From Nepenthes gracilis (Eukaryota; Streptophyta; Magnoliopsida; Caryophyllales; Nepenthaceae): a stretch of 64,000 nucleotides of DNA. A program made the translations under genes and the position numbers. The notes under the pieces are model-generated. The model was given only the letters and a program-made list of their open reading frames with translations. It was not told the DNA's origin and ran no database searches. Where the stretch lies: contig BSYO01000010.1 of the NCBI GenBank assembly GCA_033239525.1, positions 13,360,042-13,424,041 of the forward strand, written 5' to 3'. This document shows, piece by piece, positions 45,401 to 58,600 of this stretch. How positions within the stretch are numbered: position 1 is the first letter of the stretch; every line of letters begins with the position of its first letter.

Positions 45401-48400
45401 GCTACGCTGTGTTAAGTAGTACATGCCAAAATTTATGTAAAACTTTAATTGTTTTCCAACAACATATCACATCTTTTTCAAAATATACCATCCACCAACA
45501 AACACCCTTGGTCCAAAACTCGTTAGAAGTCCCTATGAATCTAAATGATTGATAATGCAAGGTGAACTAAAAGTTTAGCAAGTAAATGAGGCATAGAACT
45601 AAATGCAAGTCATCAAAAATCCGCAAAAGGAATAATGACCCAAAGGCCAGTGATAAATCTTACTGACTAAGGTGAATATATAGAAGTCTATTTATGTGAT
45701 ATTTTGTAAACATGGGCCATACTCCATTATTAAAAATTCGTGGATAGGCTGTTTATATATTATCCCTATAGATAAGCCTTACCCACTATTATAATCCATA
45801 TGGGAGCTGTCATTTGACATTATCTTGTTTTTAATATGTTTTGACATGTTATAATATATAATTTTCATGAACTCCTTATAATGGTTCATTTGAAAGAAAC
45901 GTGTGAAAATCTCTAACGTGTAGATTTTCTAGAATTTGGAAATCAAAAGGCCTAAACTAGTGTAAAGATTTATTAAGTTCTTGCAAAATTAATGGCATGC
46001 AAGAAAGATATTCTTCAATAACGTCAGGATTTTCAATTATTTATCATGAACATGAACAAATGACTCCAAAATTTGAGAAATCTAAGAATCATTGGCTATG
46101 CATGTAAGCTAAACTTTGTAAGAGACATCAATGAACACATTCATGGAGTAAAAGGACATGAATCTCATATTTTAGTCAAACATGAAGATGAAATTCTCAA
46201 TACCAATAAAGGGATGAAGGATTAGGCTTAAAATTCACTTTCCTTAACTTAATTTCCATTAATTGTTCAAGTTTTGGCTCCAAAATCTCCTCACTCTTCT
46301 GATTTGCTTTCTTCTTCTCATTTCATTCTCTCTCTTCTTGCTGGAATGTTAGAAAAATCAGCAAAAGAGAAGTTAAAATATTTTATATATACAGATTGGC
46401 ACACGTGTTCCAATCATGTGCTCATCTAGCGTAAACGCCAATTTTGGACTGTGTACATGCACCTTTTATGCTCGCATCAGGCATGGAATTGTTGGAATAA
46501 AAGCGCATGAGCACCTTTCATGCATACATTTGGCGGGGCAATTGTTGAGCCCAAGATCGAAATTAATTTATCTCATAATCCGTAATTAGTCTAAATCTGA
46601 TTTTAGATTAATACCCAAAAATTAATTGATATAATAAACCGATTTAAACCCAAATTATAATCCAGGTCATAAACATATAACCGATACCATTAAACAGCCC
46701 AAAAAATAATATAATTATCATTTACAAGATCCAAAAGCCACTTACAAAAGTGGCTTTGCGATTTTGCCTACTGTTGACTTCCACCATCAGTAAAGAAAAA
46801 TATCTTAATTCAAAATTAGTGTATCAAATTGTAAGTTTCTGAAATTATGGAATTAATCTTAACATTATCATCATTTACATCAACGGCCGGCAGCCATATA
46901 CAATATTAATCTGAAGACCTAAAATATCTACTACTAGTTTGAATTATTGCAATACAATGAAAACATCCTACGACTAGTCTCTCGAAGTCTTCAAATGATC
47001 CCAAGCCTCTTGCAAGGTACTGAGCCCACTAATTTGAAAGGTTTACAAAAATAAAAACAATAATGATTCTAATGTTCAATAAAGAATATATAATTTCATA
47101 TGTGGATATATATCGAAGAAAACATGCTAAGGGTAATTCCATTATCTAAATTTGAAATGCTGATAATATCAATTTTTGATAAAGCATACAAAAACCGTAT
47201 AATAATGATCAAATATGCCAAACATTGTATAAATATATGAATCATGTCAAAATTGGATTAATATGTATGAAATATGAAATGTACACAACTGGTACTAACG
47301 CATAAAAGACCAAAGATTGGTGATGATCTTACCAATAACGGACGAATATCAATATTTAGGCTATAGTTGAATTCACATAGCTAAAAGTTATGTGCCACTA
47401 TTTACGACCCGTGGGTGAGCCAATCCAATATTATTTCTTATAGTTGTGGTTGAACGTCACCTTTCTAACTTGTAAATGTTAGATTTAACCTTTTATTTAT
47501 TAATAGTATATTATAATATATCTGAACATATTTCGTCAATTCTCTACAATGGTCCTTGTTTGGGTCAAAATTGAAAATACTACAAAAATATAAATATACA
47601 CTGATTTTCTCATGCAAGAGAAACTAACTTTTTTAATCAAAGCTAAAGTAGAGTTTTCATCACTTTTAGCTTCAAATATGAACTTATTTGTATGATTTGA
47701 AAACTTGCGAAAGTCATTATGCAGAAGTTTGTAAGAAATCAACGTAGTTTATGTAATTTCATTATTTTCTTACAATTAGAAAACATGCAGAAACAAAGGC
47801 ATAGAAATCATTAACATGCTGAAGCTTAAGTGGGAAATTTAACAACATGCAAGAACATTTATATATAAGTTCAGTAATTAATAAAATTTATATATAATTT
47901 AAGCATGTAATTAATAAAATTTCATAAAATGGAAGTATGATTACATGTATGCAAAGTCTAAAACAATTTAAATACGATAATAATACATGCATGGGCATTT
48001 AAAATAAGAAATGCTCAAGAATTGCAAAAACGATCAGTAATAAAGGAATGAAGTTCTTGGATGCACTTATGTTCACTCGATTTTACCAAAAGATTGCTTG
48101 ATTTCTCTCTAATTTCACATTCTCCTTCCTTCTCTGTCTTTTCCTATTCTCGTTCTCGCTTGTCTCTCAAATCTTAGCAACAAAGAGCTAAAATCGGCAA
48201 AGGGGTTTATTTATAAAAAAACTAGTGCATTTGTGCTGGTCAGCCGCAAATCAAGTGTGGAGGTGAAATTCGTACTGTGTGCAAGTAACTCTTAGGCGTG
48301 TATCAGACGCCAACATTTTGGTTCAACCACGCATGTATGCCACTTGAGCACACTTTTTGTATGGATATTCTACCTAAGACATGCTTATACGTCTGTCAGG

Positions 48401-51400
48401 CGCGCAACTCGGCCTGACTTACCTTGGTCTGATACTTAACTGTTAGACTTGAAATCCCAATTAATATCGATAGTCCATCAATTTAATTTAATTAAATATT
48501 ATTAAAATAATCTTTTGAGATTCATACTTTACAGTGATATTACCTCAAATAAGTCATGTGTAGCGCATGCGCCTAGCAAGCACCCACCCTACCACTGCGG
48601 AAGCATGAGCCCCCTTTCCTACTCTCCTTAGGCACCAATTGCACTGCTATTGGGGCATGAGCATAGCTCATGCACCCCTCATACCCCAAATTCAACAATC
48701 TAACACTCAAGGTCTCACCAGAACCCGCAATTTATCCATATTAATTTGTTCAATTATTTTAATTTAAACGTTATATATCAAATTAATAATTGGATCTGAC
48801 ACCTAATCTAGATGCGCATTGCATTTAGTACTAATAACTGGTTGAATATCTAAAAGAATGATTTATACAAATCATTGCTTTTTTTGTATTTGATCTTAAT
48901 TTTCTCTTGAAGGTGCTGAAATGATCTGTATTTTATTTATAGATATCTCTGATTTCTTGATCATTGCTTTTGCCTTGCTGAATTAAACCAAGCTTTCAAA
49001 ATTGATTTTAGCAAATAAGGCAAGAATAAAAATCTGCAGTGCTCATTTGGTTGGTCTCTAATTAAGCAGTTTATTCTTGATTATTCCAGCATTGTTGAAA
49101 GCTAAGTTGATTGGCCTTTAGATGAGGCAGGAATGCCCCATATGCTGACAGTAAGCAAGATTGCATAAAAAATCAGGCAGGGTTGCCTCCTCTATGAGAG
49201 GTGGTCAGCCCCCCTTGCCTTTTTATGTAAAACTCAATTGAAAATCCATAAAATTCATTTACTTAAAGGTAATACAAGTATTTTAAGGTTCTACAATCCA
49301 AGGGCTCAACACAGACTAAGTATAGGTCCTTCATCTTCTTCTAGTTTGATCATTAAGTCCCTGAAATCTTTTGAGTGCTATGTTCTGACCCCTCTAATTT
49401 CTATGATGACACACAAAGCAACACTTGAAAAACTAAATGTTATCTCGATCAGTGATTTTTGCTATGATCAACATATATGATACTACCTTGAGTAAAATGA
49501 TGAAAAGAAGATTCTTGTAACTGACCTACATAATAGGATTTTAGGTTTCGATGATGTTGATTTTTTTATTTGCTTTGTTATTCTAACAAAACAAATTTGT
49601 CATATTGATGGTTACTTTAGTAATAGTCAATTTTGAGTGAAAATGCATCCTATGATGTGAGATAGGCTCAATCACAAGTCACTGCCTTAATTTCATCTCG
49701 CTGTATGATTTATATGCTGAATTTTCTATTCATTTCTGTTGCAGGCCATTGGTGTGCTAAATGAGGTGGTTCGGCTAGCACCAAATCTACCCGATCCATA
49801 TCATACGCTTGGTCTTGTCTATAATGCGTTCGGCGACAAAAAGAAAGCTACAGGCTGCTATATGATTGCTGCATTTTTGAGCCCAAAGGATTCCTCTCTC
49901 TGGAAATCTCTTGTGACCTGGTCCATGTACGAATTCCTGAAAATCTGAGCTGATGTTTCTTTGATCCTATGGAATTAAAGTAAAAGGGTTTTTAAAGCTG
50001 GTGTAATTGAGGGCATAGATAGGAAATTTGCCTTTTTGTTAACGATCTTTTTGTTATTATTTATTAGGGAAGAAGTTGTTCTGCCTCATGGCATAGGCTG
50101 ACTGTTCTTTGTAGGAGCTGATAGACTAGCACTGTCACCGACGGATTGTTCTTGAGCATGGACTTGTAGATTGATCCGCGATAGTATCCAGAACATATAT
50201 TTGTGTAACTCCAGACTTGCACATTATTGTAGAATTGTTACTATAAATAGTCAAGTCATCTAGAATAAGGCGAAATATTCTAGAAAACTTCGCAAGAGTA
50301 TAGAGATATTCTCTTTGTAAATATCTAAATATTCTAGTAGAATATTCTAGAATAGTGGATAATTCTAGATAATGCATCTAAGAGGAATATTCTAAGAGAA
50401 ATCTAAAAGCTCATTCTTAACCATCCATGTGGGATAATCTTGGCCATTGATTAAGGGGGCAGATAGGAGAAGCTCCACTATAAAAGGAGGAGAGGATGTC
50501 ATTTGTAACCAACCAAGCAAAATGTTTTCAAGTAATGCAATCTCTACATGTTTCCACACTTTCTTCTTCATGCTTTTGAGTTCGTTCTTTGGTGCTCTTA
50601 TCTTGCTTCTAGGCCACTTAGCTTGTGCTTAAATGTGAGGATTCGACTGACTTAGTAGATCCAAGGTTATGGGGATGCTAAGTGCCACACGGGTGAATTA
50701 GTTGAAAGTTTCATTCCGTGACAACCAACTTAATCCTTTCATGGAACCTCATCTATCCTCTCTCCAATCTTTACCTTTTTGACGATTTGGTTGTGTTTTC
50801 TTCTCAAGAATTCTGTACCTCGTTTTTCACATCTACCCTTCTAATCTGTAATATAGACAAATTAGTTTTATGTGGAATCCTTAGGCTTCTATTTAAATAT
50901 CTGGAGTTTGAGGGGAAAAAGAATTTTTTTAATCGAAATGTAGCTAATTTTTGTATAAATTTTCTGTTATTTTTCATCTGCTTCGGATTTTCTGTGTCCA
51001 AATGGACAGTTGGTGTCTCTTCAAGGCTGGTTCTCTAGCATGGACTGTAGGTCATTGCAAGGATATGTGCAAATGAGGTTCCTGATAATTTTGTTCCCTA
51101 AAGCCTCCTATTTGTATAGAGGGTTTATGATATTATTGGCCATTTGTTTTGGTATTCAGTCTTGCAGTTGACATGGAGTCTGCTTGTCATCTTTCCTAAT
51201 CAATTTTTATTACGTCTAGGTTTGTTTAAATATGTGAAATTAGCTTCACCTTGGGTTTATTCTACGTTGATGTTTAGTTCAGTTTTTGGGTTTCTCTTGG
51301 GTGCGAGGATGTCCTGATTGATTGATATAAGAGCCAAGGCTTTTTCCTGCCACCAACCATCTTAGACACCTCCGAATAGCCCTTAGGTTTCATGTACCAA

Positions 51401-54400
51401 ATAAGCAAAGTCTGTGATTCTAGACTTTTCTGTGGGGAACTTTTGTGAAAGACTTTTTTTTTTAATTCTTCAGTGATCTTTCCACTACCCAAAATTATGA
51501 AGTGGTTACCTTTATAGATATCCAAGCACATAATAGGGGAGTTCTTAGGGATTTCCTTCCCCCTCTGTCCCTGTGGTGGGATGGTATTGCTGTTGTTGAC
51601 ATTGTGATGTGTTGGTGGTGGTGTTACATTAAACACATTCACCTTCAATATCATTGTATTTGTTATTGTCATTACCTCTATGAACATTTTGTCTGACGCC
51701 AGTGCATATCTTTGGAGAATAAAGCATGGGTTTGAAAACCATCTGAGATGAGCACCTGCCTGAAATAAAGCCGCATTAAGCCTGAAAGAATGCTATGACC
51801 TCACCTTCATTTTAATTCATGCATCCGCAATTACCCATTCTGAGAAAAAAATGAAAGAACAGAAGTTGTTAGATGTAGTCTTGATTGCAATTAGGCCATC
51901 TGTTACCAGCATGGATGAAAATATTTGTATCTATATTGTCTCGGTTATATTGCTATCGGTCATTATGTATTGCTATCAGCATATCATAAGCATTTGTGAA
52001 TCATAAAATAATAAGAAAATATCAGTTGATATATCACTAATATAGAGACAAATCTCGATTTTTCTGTGGCATTAGGAAATATCGGAATCAAAGGGCTCGA
52101 TATTGATATATTAGATATGACCAATCTCTCACACCGTGGTCACCATCTAGACTTGAAATTTATTTATATTGAGATAGTTAAGGGCTATAGAGTGTTGGCT
52201 GGATGCCAGAGTGCAGCCTTCACGCTCTGAAATGATGTGTTCTGTATGGTATGGAATGAAGGTCTCTATACAAAACTCTTCTTGACTGTTGTTTCTTGTT
52301 GTGGTAGTGGAGGTCCAATCTTCCATCTCAATATCCAGTGAGTTGCAAACCAGTTAATGTCTTAGTACCTGTTTACACTTGACAAGTGAACTTGAGTCCT
52401 TTTAGACTTGGTTGATTTGTCAATTTTCAATGATTTACGTACACAATCTTTGTGCAAGTTATCTGGAAGGTCCCTCTTTCTGTTTTCTTCCTATGTTAAA
52501 TGCTACTGATCAGACCTGCTTCTGTTATAACTCGTTTCCATGTTTTCTGGACCTTTTGTTACATCAACTGACTTGCTTTGCCTTTTGAATCCTGATGCTA
52601 TGGCTTTACTTGTTCGATGTTCTCTAAGTCTGCTTGTCTCTGTGACTTTATCTATATTAAACTTTTTCTTTAACCCAATTAAGAACTAAGACATAATGGA
52701 CAGCTCTTGAGTTCTAACAACTTCTTTATGCAGAGAGCAAGGAAATATTGGTCAAGCCTGGTATTGCCTCTCTAAAGCAATAAATGCTGATCCAGCAGAT
52801 ATTACTCTTAGATATCATCGTGCTTCACTGTACATGGAGATTGGAAATTATGAAAAAGCTGCTGAATCATATGAGCAGATATTTCAACTGTGTCCTGATA
52901 ATTTGGATGCACTGAAGACAGCAACAATGGTTTTTTTCTTTATCACTGCATTTTAATTGTCATTTGGTTTAACATTTGTTTGACATGCAGCCATAGAATG
53001 AAATATCAGCTAATATTTATTGGTGTTGCCCTCGATATCAATATTTTCCAATATGATAAACTTGTAATATTGGCTGACATTCAAAATATTGACAAACATT
53101 TATCTGCCAGGTTATATTGCAAAAAAAAAAAAAAAATATTGTGTCGAATTTTTCTGAATTTGATATGTTGCCTGATATGATTGATACTAATACTTGCAAC
53201 CAATACTGGTACCTATTCCAATAACAACATTTTTAACCATGTATCTGTTTTCTTTTTCTTTTGTGAAATCATACCTGGATGCACCCTTTGTAATGGACGG
53301 AGAGTATGTCACATTCATCCTGCCTTGCAACATTTTATTCCTTCCTCCACAGCATTCTTGTTATTGAAATTCTAACAATCAGCACTCCCCCTGCTCTGTA
53401 AGCTGGAGTATTTTTTTCTGGTGTGTGTGCTGTGTATGGATAACTTTTTATTGTACTTATTAGCTTATTTTTCAAAGGTGACAAAATATTACTTTTGGAG
53501 CCACATCGATTGATTGTTTGTCAAACATTTAAGGATGTTAATACTTGGCAATGTTGTGCATTTATTGCTTCTCTTGAACCTTTTATGGATGTCTGTAACT
53601 CTCATTTTTGGTTAAATTTTTTTAAGAAGTCAAGAATTTATCTGCTTGGGCAAATGGACAATTGCAGTATTGTCTAATTAGAATTTAGAGCATTTGTATT
53701 TTGATTTTATGTGATTCATGCAGCTGGAGTGACATGCTTGAACTTATTTATGTGAGTTTGACTACTGCAGTGTGAGGTTTATGAGACTTGGTTTTCTTTA
53801 CATTGTGTTAAACAATCTTTACATGAGACATCCAATTCCCACTTTTAACAAGAAGTTATGGATTTCTTCTCTTGCAGTTGTACAAAAAATGCGGCCAGTT
53901 TGAATACTCTGTCAACATCTTGCTGGGGTATCTCAAAGATCATCCTCCTGAAACTGAGCTAAGCATGGTTGATATGTTGGCTTCTTTATACATGGAAAAT
54001 AATATGCATGTTGAAGCACTTCAGCATATTGAGAATGCTAAGAGATGTGGAAGAGAATTGCCATTGTTCTTGACTGTAAAAGAAGGAATCTGTCATGCTT
54101 ATCATGGTGATATAGAGAAAGCAGAGGTTTGATGCTTATGTATATCTGTTCCACTAGCTGTTAATACTTGATAGTGGTTTAATCAGGTAGTCTTCCTAAT
54201 TGAAGGATAAAAGGTGCCACCTAATGTATGAGGCTCTCACATGTTGGAGTCTAGTAAAGGTAAGATGTATGAAGCATTACCCTTGCAAAAAGTTTTCCAG
54301 AACTTTTGATTCCAACAGAAGGAGCAACTTTACCATTGCACTAAGGCTCACCCTCAAATTAGTGGCTATTATGCATACATAGAAATATACATTAGTGGAT

Positions 54401-57400
54401 GCATGCATATATATATGTCTGTATTTATACCTACCAATTACAATCTAAATCTATATTGTACACCAGTCATTACCACATGACTAACAAACTTAGACATGAC
54501 CTTCTCCATAGATGCAATCGAAGACATTGGAAGAGTCACAGACATAGGACTACATGTATATTAATCAATAGCATTACTAACTAAAACTAATATTAAACCA
54601 TCCAATTGCAGAATCAGACTTGCCTTTCCTGGCTCACTTTCCCTCCTGTAAGTAGGAGTGCTGAACACTGAAAGTGCTCCTACCTTGGTTCACAACCGAT
54701 ATAACTAAGGAATTAGGGTGGCTTATGGTCTATGGATTCTAGGTCGGATCTTGCTCTCAAATCATTATGGTGCACCAATCTTTACCATATGACTAGTCAA
54801 CTTGCTGAACACTGACCTATTCCGTGAATGCCATTTTAGACATGGGAAAAGCATCCCACACCGGGAGTTTACCATCGTTCTCCTTTCCCATAGAAAAACC
54901 AGGGGGGTTCCATCTTTAAGAAGAGCAAAAGGATTTGCTTCAAAGAACAAGTTACTCCCTCAAGAATCTTAAGCATTTTTTTCATTGATGAGACTTGAAT
55001 ATAAACTCACCCTCATCATGAAGAAATTCATGGCTTGACTGGATCCCACCTAGCAAGAATGGCTCAGCAATCTGAGGAAAAGCCAGCTAGATGACAAATG
55101 TGCTAAAATTCTGCAATTCTGTCTCTACTTATATTTTAAAATTCTGTTAAAAGTTGGTAGTGACTGTAAGTTTACCAAGTAATCAGTTAAACATCTTTTA
55201 CTTCATAAAAATTGGGGGCAATATAATCTTTACATAAAAGCCATCCTATCCAACTTTCGGGAATTAAAATACATTTTAGGCATGATTAATTGTCATAAAA
55301 GATTCCCAACATATCATAAGATTCCTGTTCCTGAAAATCTGCATTTCTCTGAACCCAGAAAACAGATGAAATGCTAGGTTTCTCCTTGGGAACAATACTT
55401 TTGTGCATACCTTTCAGTTGATCCACACCATATTGTATTCGTGTAACCACAATTTTAGGAGTAATTGTATATCATATTCATAATTTTGTACCAAAGAAAT
55501 TTCTTTGAGCCCTTTTTATCAAAAAAATAAAATAAGGAACTTGTATTAAAAGGGCAAAATTCATGTACAGATGATGTTGAATGATGAGATGAAATTATAG
55601 ATTTCTGCTTTGGTTACTAACTTTTTAGCCTTCTTTTTGTTTTCGCTTTATTTGTCTTAACTTCCCTTTCATTTCCATCCTAATTCCTTCTTTTAATGCT
55701 TCACTAATCACATGCTTCCTTGTAATCAAAAGTAGCTGAATTTTCCATTTCATTACAGATTTCTCCACCCACTTTGATCTTATGCCCCACTATTCTCTCC
55801 CACACAATTAGAATTATCCCCATTTTCACTTTGTCCCCTCATCATCTTTCTACGTCAGCCAATTAAATCCTATTCTTCTCTTTGCTGTGACCTTCTGTTT
55901 TCTAAGAAAGGGAGTCATCATCAGACAGACCTCCTAGAGCAGTAGAGACCTCTGGAAGCTCAACATCAAGCAGATGGTCACACAAAGCCGGGTTCACAAT
56001 CGCACAGTTTGCCTAAATTTATGGGTTGTATATGCACCATATCAAACTTCTTTGGTTGTTCAGCCTCTACCATTACCACATTTTCTTCATGCATACAAAA
56101 AACAGTAAGATCAGAAGCTGAAGGTGGCTTCTTTGATTGATTCCCACTTTTTGGCCATGGAAGGGGTGAGCATACATTGGCATGCTAGAGTTTTTGGTTA
56201 CCAAAGCTAACTTTCTATGTTTCCTAATCTCGGTGGACCTTTTGTCCCTTTAAGCTTAGTGCCCTTTACATTGTTGGATCTCAACTCTAAATTCTTACTG
56301 TCAACTGTTTCAACTCTCTCCTTGCTGACCTGCATTTTATCTTTTCTCTCCCCCCCTGCCCCGGACAGTGTAATGTAGGCTTGTAATATGTTCCATAAGG
56401 TCCTTGGCGTTCTTTTTGTTGCTTAGGATTTAAAAACATTGACCAAAAAGGGAAAAAGGGCAAAAAATTGGTTCAAGGGCAGTGATTTTTTGCATTGGTG
56501 TTCCTTTTCTGCCATGTAGTCGAAGATGCATGCAGAGCTACTTAGTTTATTTTCTTAAATGAACACAATTTTCTGTATAGTGGTGGTGCTCAATTTACCG
56601 AATGCATACGATATAGTCCCAAGAGAAGTATTATAGAGAATTTTGGAGAAAAAAGGGTTTCCATCTTATGCATCCAAGTTATAAAAGATATCTGTGTTGG
56701 AGCAATGAGATGCGTAAGGACACACAAATAGGAGATCGGGTTTTTCCCAGTTATGATTGGGAAACACTGGGGATTATTTGGCTTGAAGTTGGAAGTAGTT
56801 TTGGTTGATGAAAAATAGGGGTTAATACTAAGTTGGATGCAGGAGATGGATTTTTGAAGCCCAAGGTTTGATAATTAGTATAACTGTTATTGAATTTATG
56901 GAATATAAGTTCTAGTAACAACATAGAAATAGATGGTGGGAAGGTAAGTTCAGGACCTTAAATCCTACCAAAGAGGAATTATTTCAAATGTCTCGTATTA
57001 ATTGTCCAGAAATATGCGACTATTGAGGAGGATATTATTCATCAGAATAAGTAAACTGGATGAAGTGGAAAAATGCTTCGGAGGAGGTCATGTGTGATTG
57101 AAGAATACTGCTCAAAATTGAACAACAAATAGTATAAGGCTGCTATTAGTCTGACCATGTTTTATATAGCGTAGTATTATGTAGTCAAATACCAGCATGA
57201 GCTGAAAAAGGTAAAACTGAAAATGTTGAAATGGATAGGATTTAAAATGATGTTATATGGGAGAAAGTTGGGGTAACAGTAACATCCATAGAAGAAAAAT
57301 GTGAGAAATACATTGAGGTGATTTGGTCATGTAAATTGAAGACCAACCAATTTGCTTATTAGCAAAAGTGAGAGCTTGGAAGAGACATTATGAAAAAAGG

Positions 57401-58600
57401 TATAGGAAATCCAAAGAAGAGTTTGAAAGAAACTATGAGGTATCTTGAGTATTTGGACTTAGTAAAGGACATGGCTACAAAAGAGCCAAAGGGGGTGGAC
57501 ACAAGTCACTGGAATGTAAAGCTTGAAACTAAAAAATGATATTAATGGAGTTTTATGTTCATAATTTCACCGAACTAAATGTGTCCATCAATTTTCTGTT
57601 TCTGTTTAGTTCTTTTCTTATAGTTTTTTGGGTTGAGAATCCTAACCTTGAAATATGGCATGCTTTGGAAACCATGTGCTTCCTGTGTAATTTATTCCAT
57701 CTGTTTTGAACTGCTAGTTTCATTTAAGCCAATTTGCCTTATTATATGACATCTATTAATTTTCACTATTTGTGCACCTTTGTAATGAATACCCCATGCT
57801 TTTGAAACCGTGTGGTTTCTGTGTAGTAAATTCCATCTGCTTTGAACTATTAGTTTCATTTTAAGACATTTTGCACTATCTTTACACCTGCCTAAAGTCT
57901 TATTCTAGAGTGGCAAAAAGTTAACTGATCAATCACTATGATCTTTCAGGAAAATTGAATTGTGTTGTAGAAATTCTCATAGTTACTGCAAGATTATATG
58001 TTTGTATTGAATATGCATTTCCTGAGGATGCACATCCTTTTTGTTTGACTCATAGCTTGCTTAAAAACACATTAACATTTCCCCTGTTCACAGGGATCTG
58101 AATAATGGACCATTCCTCAAGAAGGTTTTCCTGTCAAAAAAATAGGTTGGTGTGAATTATTGATACTGTGGCCGGTGTAAAAGTTTGTCCTCCTGATTGC
58201 CATCTTAGTCTATCATTAGGCTAGTGCTATTTGATAAGCCTATAGTCAAAAGCCAACTTGGATGTGCTTCTATTACATCCCCATAATAATAATGAATTCA
58301 ACATAATTTGTACTCATATCTCACTGCATGCTTTCAAGATTGCTCAAGAAGTTGAATGCTCAGGTGCTTGTTTTTGCATCTTGATGCTGTTAAATAATTT
58401 TGATTGCTCCTTTTTTGTGGCTCCTGCTGAAATGATTTCATTGGTTTCAGATTTGTTTCAGTCTTTTGCAACGGGAGAGTGAGGATCACATCAACCTTAT
58501 TACTGCAGTGGCAAACTCATTTATAAGTCTTCAGCATTATGAATCTGCATTGAAGTATTATCTGATGTTGGAAGAAAATTTTTCAGATAGGGTTGACAAT
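42107..58600 (+). CDS. GTF3C3: TFIIIC subunit 3 (TPR protein, GTF3C3/TFIIIC102/Sfc4 family), N-terminal 429 residues in seven exons
   Basis: Spliced exons give one open frame with consistent phases. Residues 1-100 are acidic with a run of Glu/Gly, then [18 protein letters not shown]. Residues 117-170 hold [18 protein letters not shown] and the basic [18 protein letters not shown], a hallmark of plant members. From about 150 onward come tetratricopeptide repeats ([55 protein letters not shown]). The family's TPR array bridges the two DNA-binding lobes of TFIIIC and recruits TFIIIB at tRNA and other pol III genes in the nucleus. Plant members are about 900 residues, so roughly half lies beyond the window. 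No stop or shift is seen in the exons, so the gene looks functional. Confidence 0.88.
42879..42981 (+). CDS. GTF3C3: GTF3C3 exon 2 (coding)
   Basis: Acceptor TCTAGCAG|CG; the first base completes a glycine codon, then [16 protein letters not shown]. Donor AGGAAG|GTATG. Length 103, restoring phase 0. Confidence 0.85.
43923..44030 (+). CDS. GTF3C3: GTF3C3 exon 3 (coding)
   Basis: Acceptor CTCTCAG|CCAAAG and donor GAAGAA|GTGTGT. It encodes 36 residues: the basic stretch and the start of the first TPR ([15 protein letters not shown]). Confidence 0.88.
44815..45075 (+). repeat. GATATCGG-rich repeat, copy 1 (intron 3)
   Basis: Dense in ATATCGG/CCGATAT and ATATTG words, with GCAAATATCGGCATCGG near 45,010. 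Related stretches lie in introns 4 and 5. Confidence 0.5.
45560..48697 (-). repeat. Degenerate LTR-like sequence in intron 3, minus orientation
   Basis: Read on the minus strand, GCCTTTGGGTCATT (about 45,640) and GGCTCACCCACGGGTCGTAAAT (about 47,400) echo landmarks of C, D and E. A TATAAATAAACCCC box lies near 48,215. The candidate outer ends TGTTGAGCC (46,543) and TTCAACA (48,697) form an inverted pair, but the flanks do not match. The blocks 46,250-46,540 and 48,050-48,430 resemble each other, suggesting one copy inside or beside another. Confidence 0.35.
49745..49926 (+). CDS. GTF3C3: GTF3C3 exon 4 (coding)
   Basis: Acceptor GTTGCAG|GCCATT. It continues the TPR with [20 protein letters not shown]. 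Donor TCCAT|GTACG leaves two bases that join the first A of the next exon to give SIEQGN, as in other plants. Confidence 0.88.
50133..50723 (+). mobile_element. Solo LTR candidate with heat-shock-element motifs (intron 4)
   Basis: The ends TGTCACCGACGG and TTCATTCCGTGACA are inverted (TGTCACCG against TGTCACGG). The TATA box TATAAAAGG lies at 50,479-50,487. The 3' part (GGATTCGACTGACTTAGTAG, GCTAAGTGCCACACGGG) looks like copia LTR U5. The flanks AGCAC and ACCAA match at only three of five, so the duplication is unproven. The U3 part carries the heat-shock-type motifs listed separately. Confidence 0.55.
50270..50405 (+). promoter_or_regulatory. Cluster of heat-shock-element-like motifs
   Basis: GAATATTCTAGAA at 50,340-50,352 is a perfect GAAnnTTCnnGAA trimer. 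TTCTAGAA near 50,278-50,285 and GAATATTC near 50,382 are two-unit matches. The perfect site is about 130 bp before the TATA box. In an AT-rich background some matches are expected by chance, but the perfect trimer next to a TATA box is suggestive. Confidence 0.5.
51910..52125 (+). repeat. GATATCGG-rich repeat, copy 2 (intron 4)
   Basis: AGGAAATATCGGAATC and GGGCTCGATATTGATATATT align with copy 1. Confidence 0.5.
52734..52929 (+). CDS. GTF3C3: GTF3C3 exon 5 (coding)
   Basis: Acceptor TTTATGCAG|AGAGCAAGG. It encodes [17 protein letters not shown] and [19 protein letters not shown]. Donor ACAATG|GTTTTT, phase 0. Confidence 0.87.
53000..53235 (+). repeat. GATATCGG-rich repeat, copy 3 (intron 5)
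   Basis: TTGTGTCGAATTTTTCTGAA, GCCTGATATGATTGATACTA and CAACCAATACTGG follow the order of copies 1 and 2. It is interrupted by a poly-A run near 53,120. Confidence 0.45.
53878..54126 (+). CDS. GTF3C3: GTF3C3 exon 6 (coding)
   Basis: Acceptor CTCTTGCAG|TTGTAC. It encodes 83 residues beginning [19 protein letters not shown] and ending GDIEKAE. Donor GCAGAG|GTTTGA. Confidence 0.88.
54215..54355 (-). repeat. tRNA-derived SINE (Au-like), intron 6
   Basis: Plus strand: TGTATGAGGCTCTCAC, GATGTATGAAGCATTACCC, then GGAGCAACTTTACCATTGCA and CTAAGGCTCACC. The complement has a box A (TAGTGCAATGG). Order and length (about 140 bp) fit the plant Au-type SINE in minus orientation. Confidence 0.65.
56589..57540 (+). 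pseudogene. LINE reverse transcriptase relic (intron 6)
   Basis: Around 56,589 the plus strand reads [14 protein letters not shown], a stop, then RILEKKGFP, matching the DLEKAYDRVPREVLW region of plant LINE RT. The later part contains [14 protein letters not shown], a frequent C-terminal feature, and FGHVN. Many stops and shifts are present. Because the frame is broken throughout, end positions are approximate. Confidence 0.65.
58451..58600 (+). CDS. GTF3C3: GTF3C3 exon 7 (coding), last in window
   Basis: Acceptor GGTTTCAG|ATTTGT. It encodes 50 residues, [19 protein letters not shown] to FSDRVDN. Donor GACAAT|GTACTG. I found no eighth exon before 64,000, so intron 7 exceeds 5.4 kb. Confidence 0.85.

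Noticed and set aside
49238..49480. 80-codon frame in intron 3
   Set aside because: No family match, no splice context, and it is just before a proper exon acceptor.
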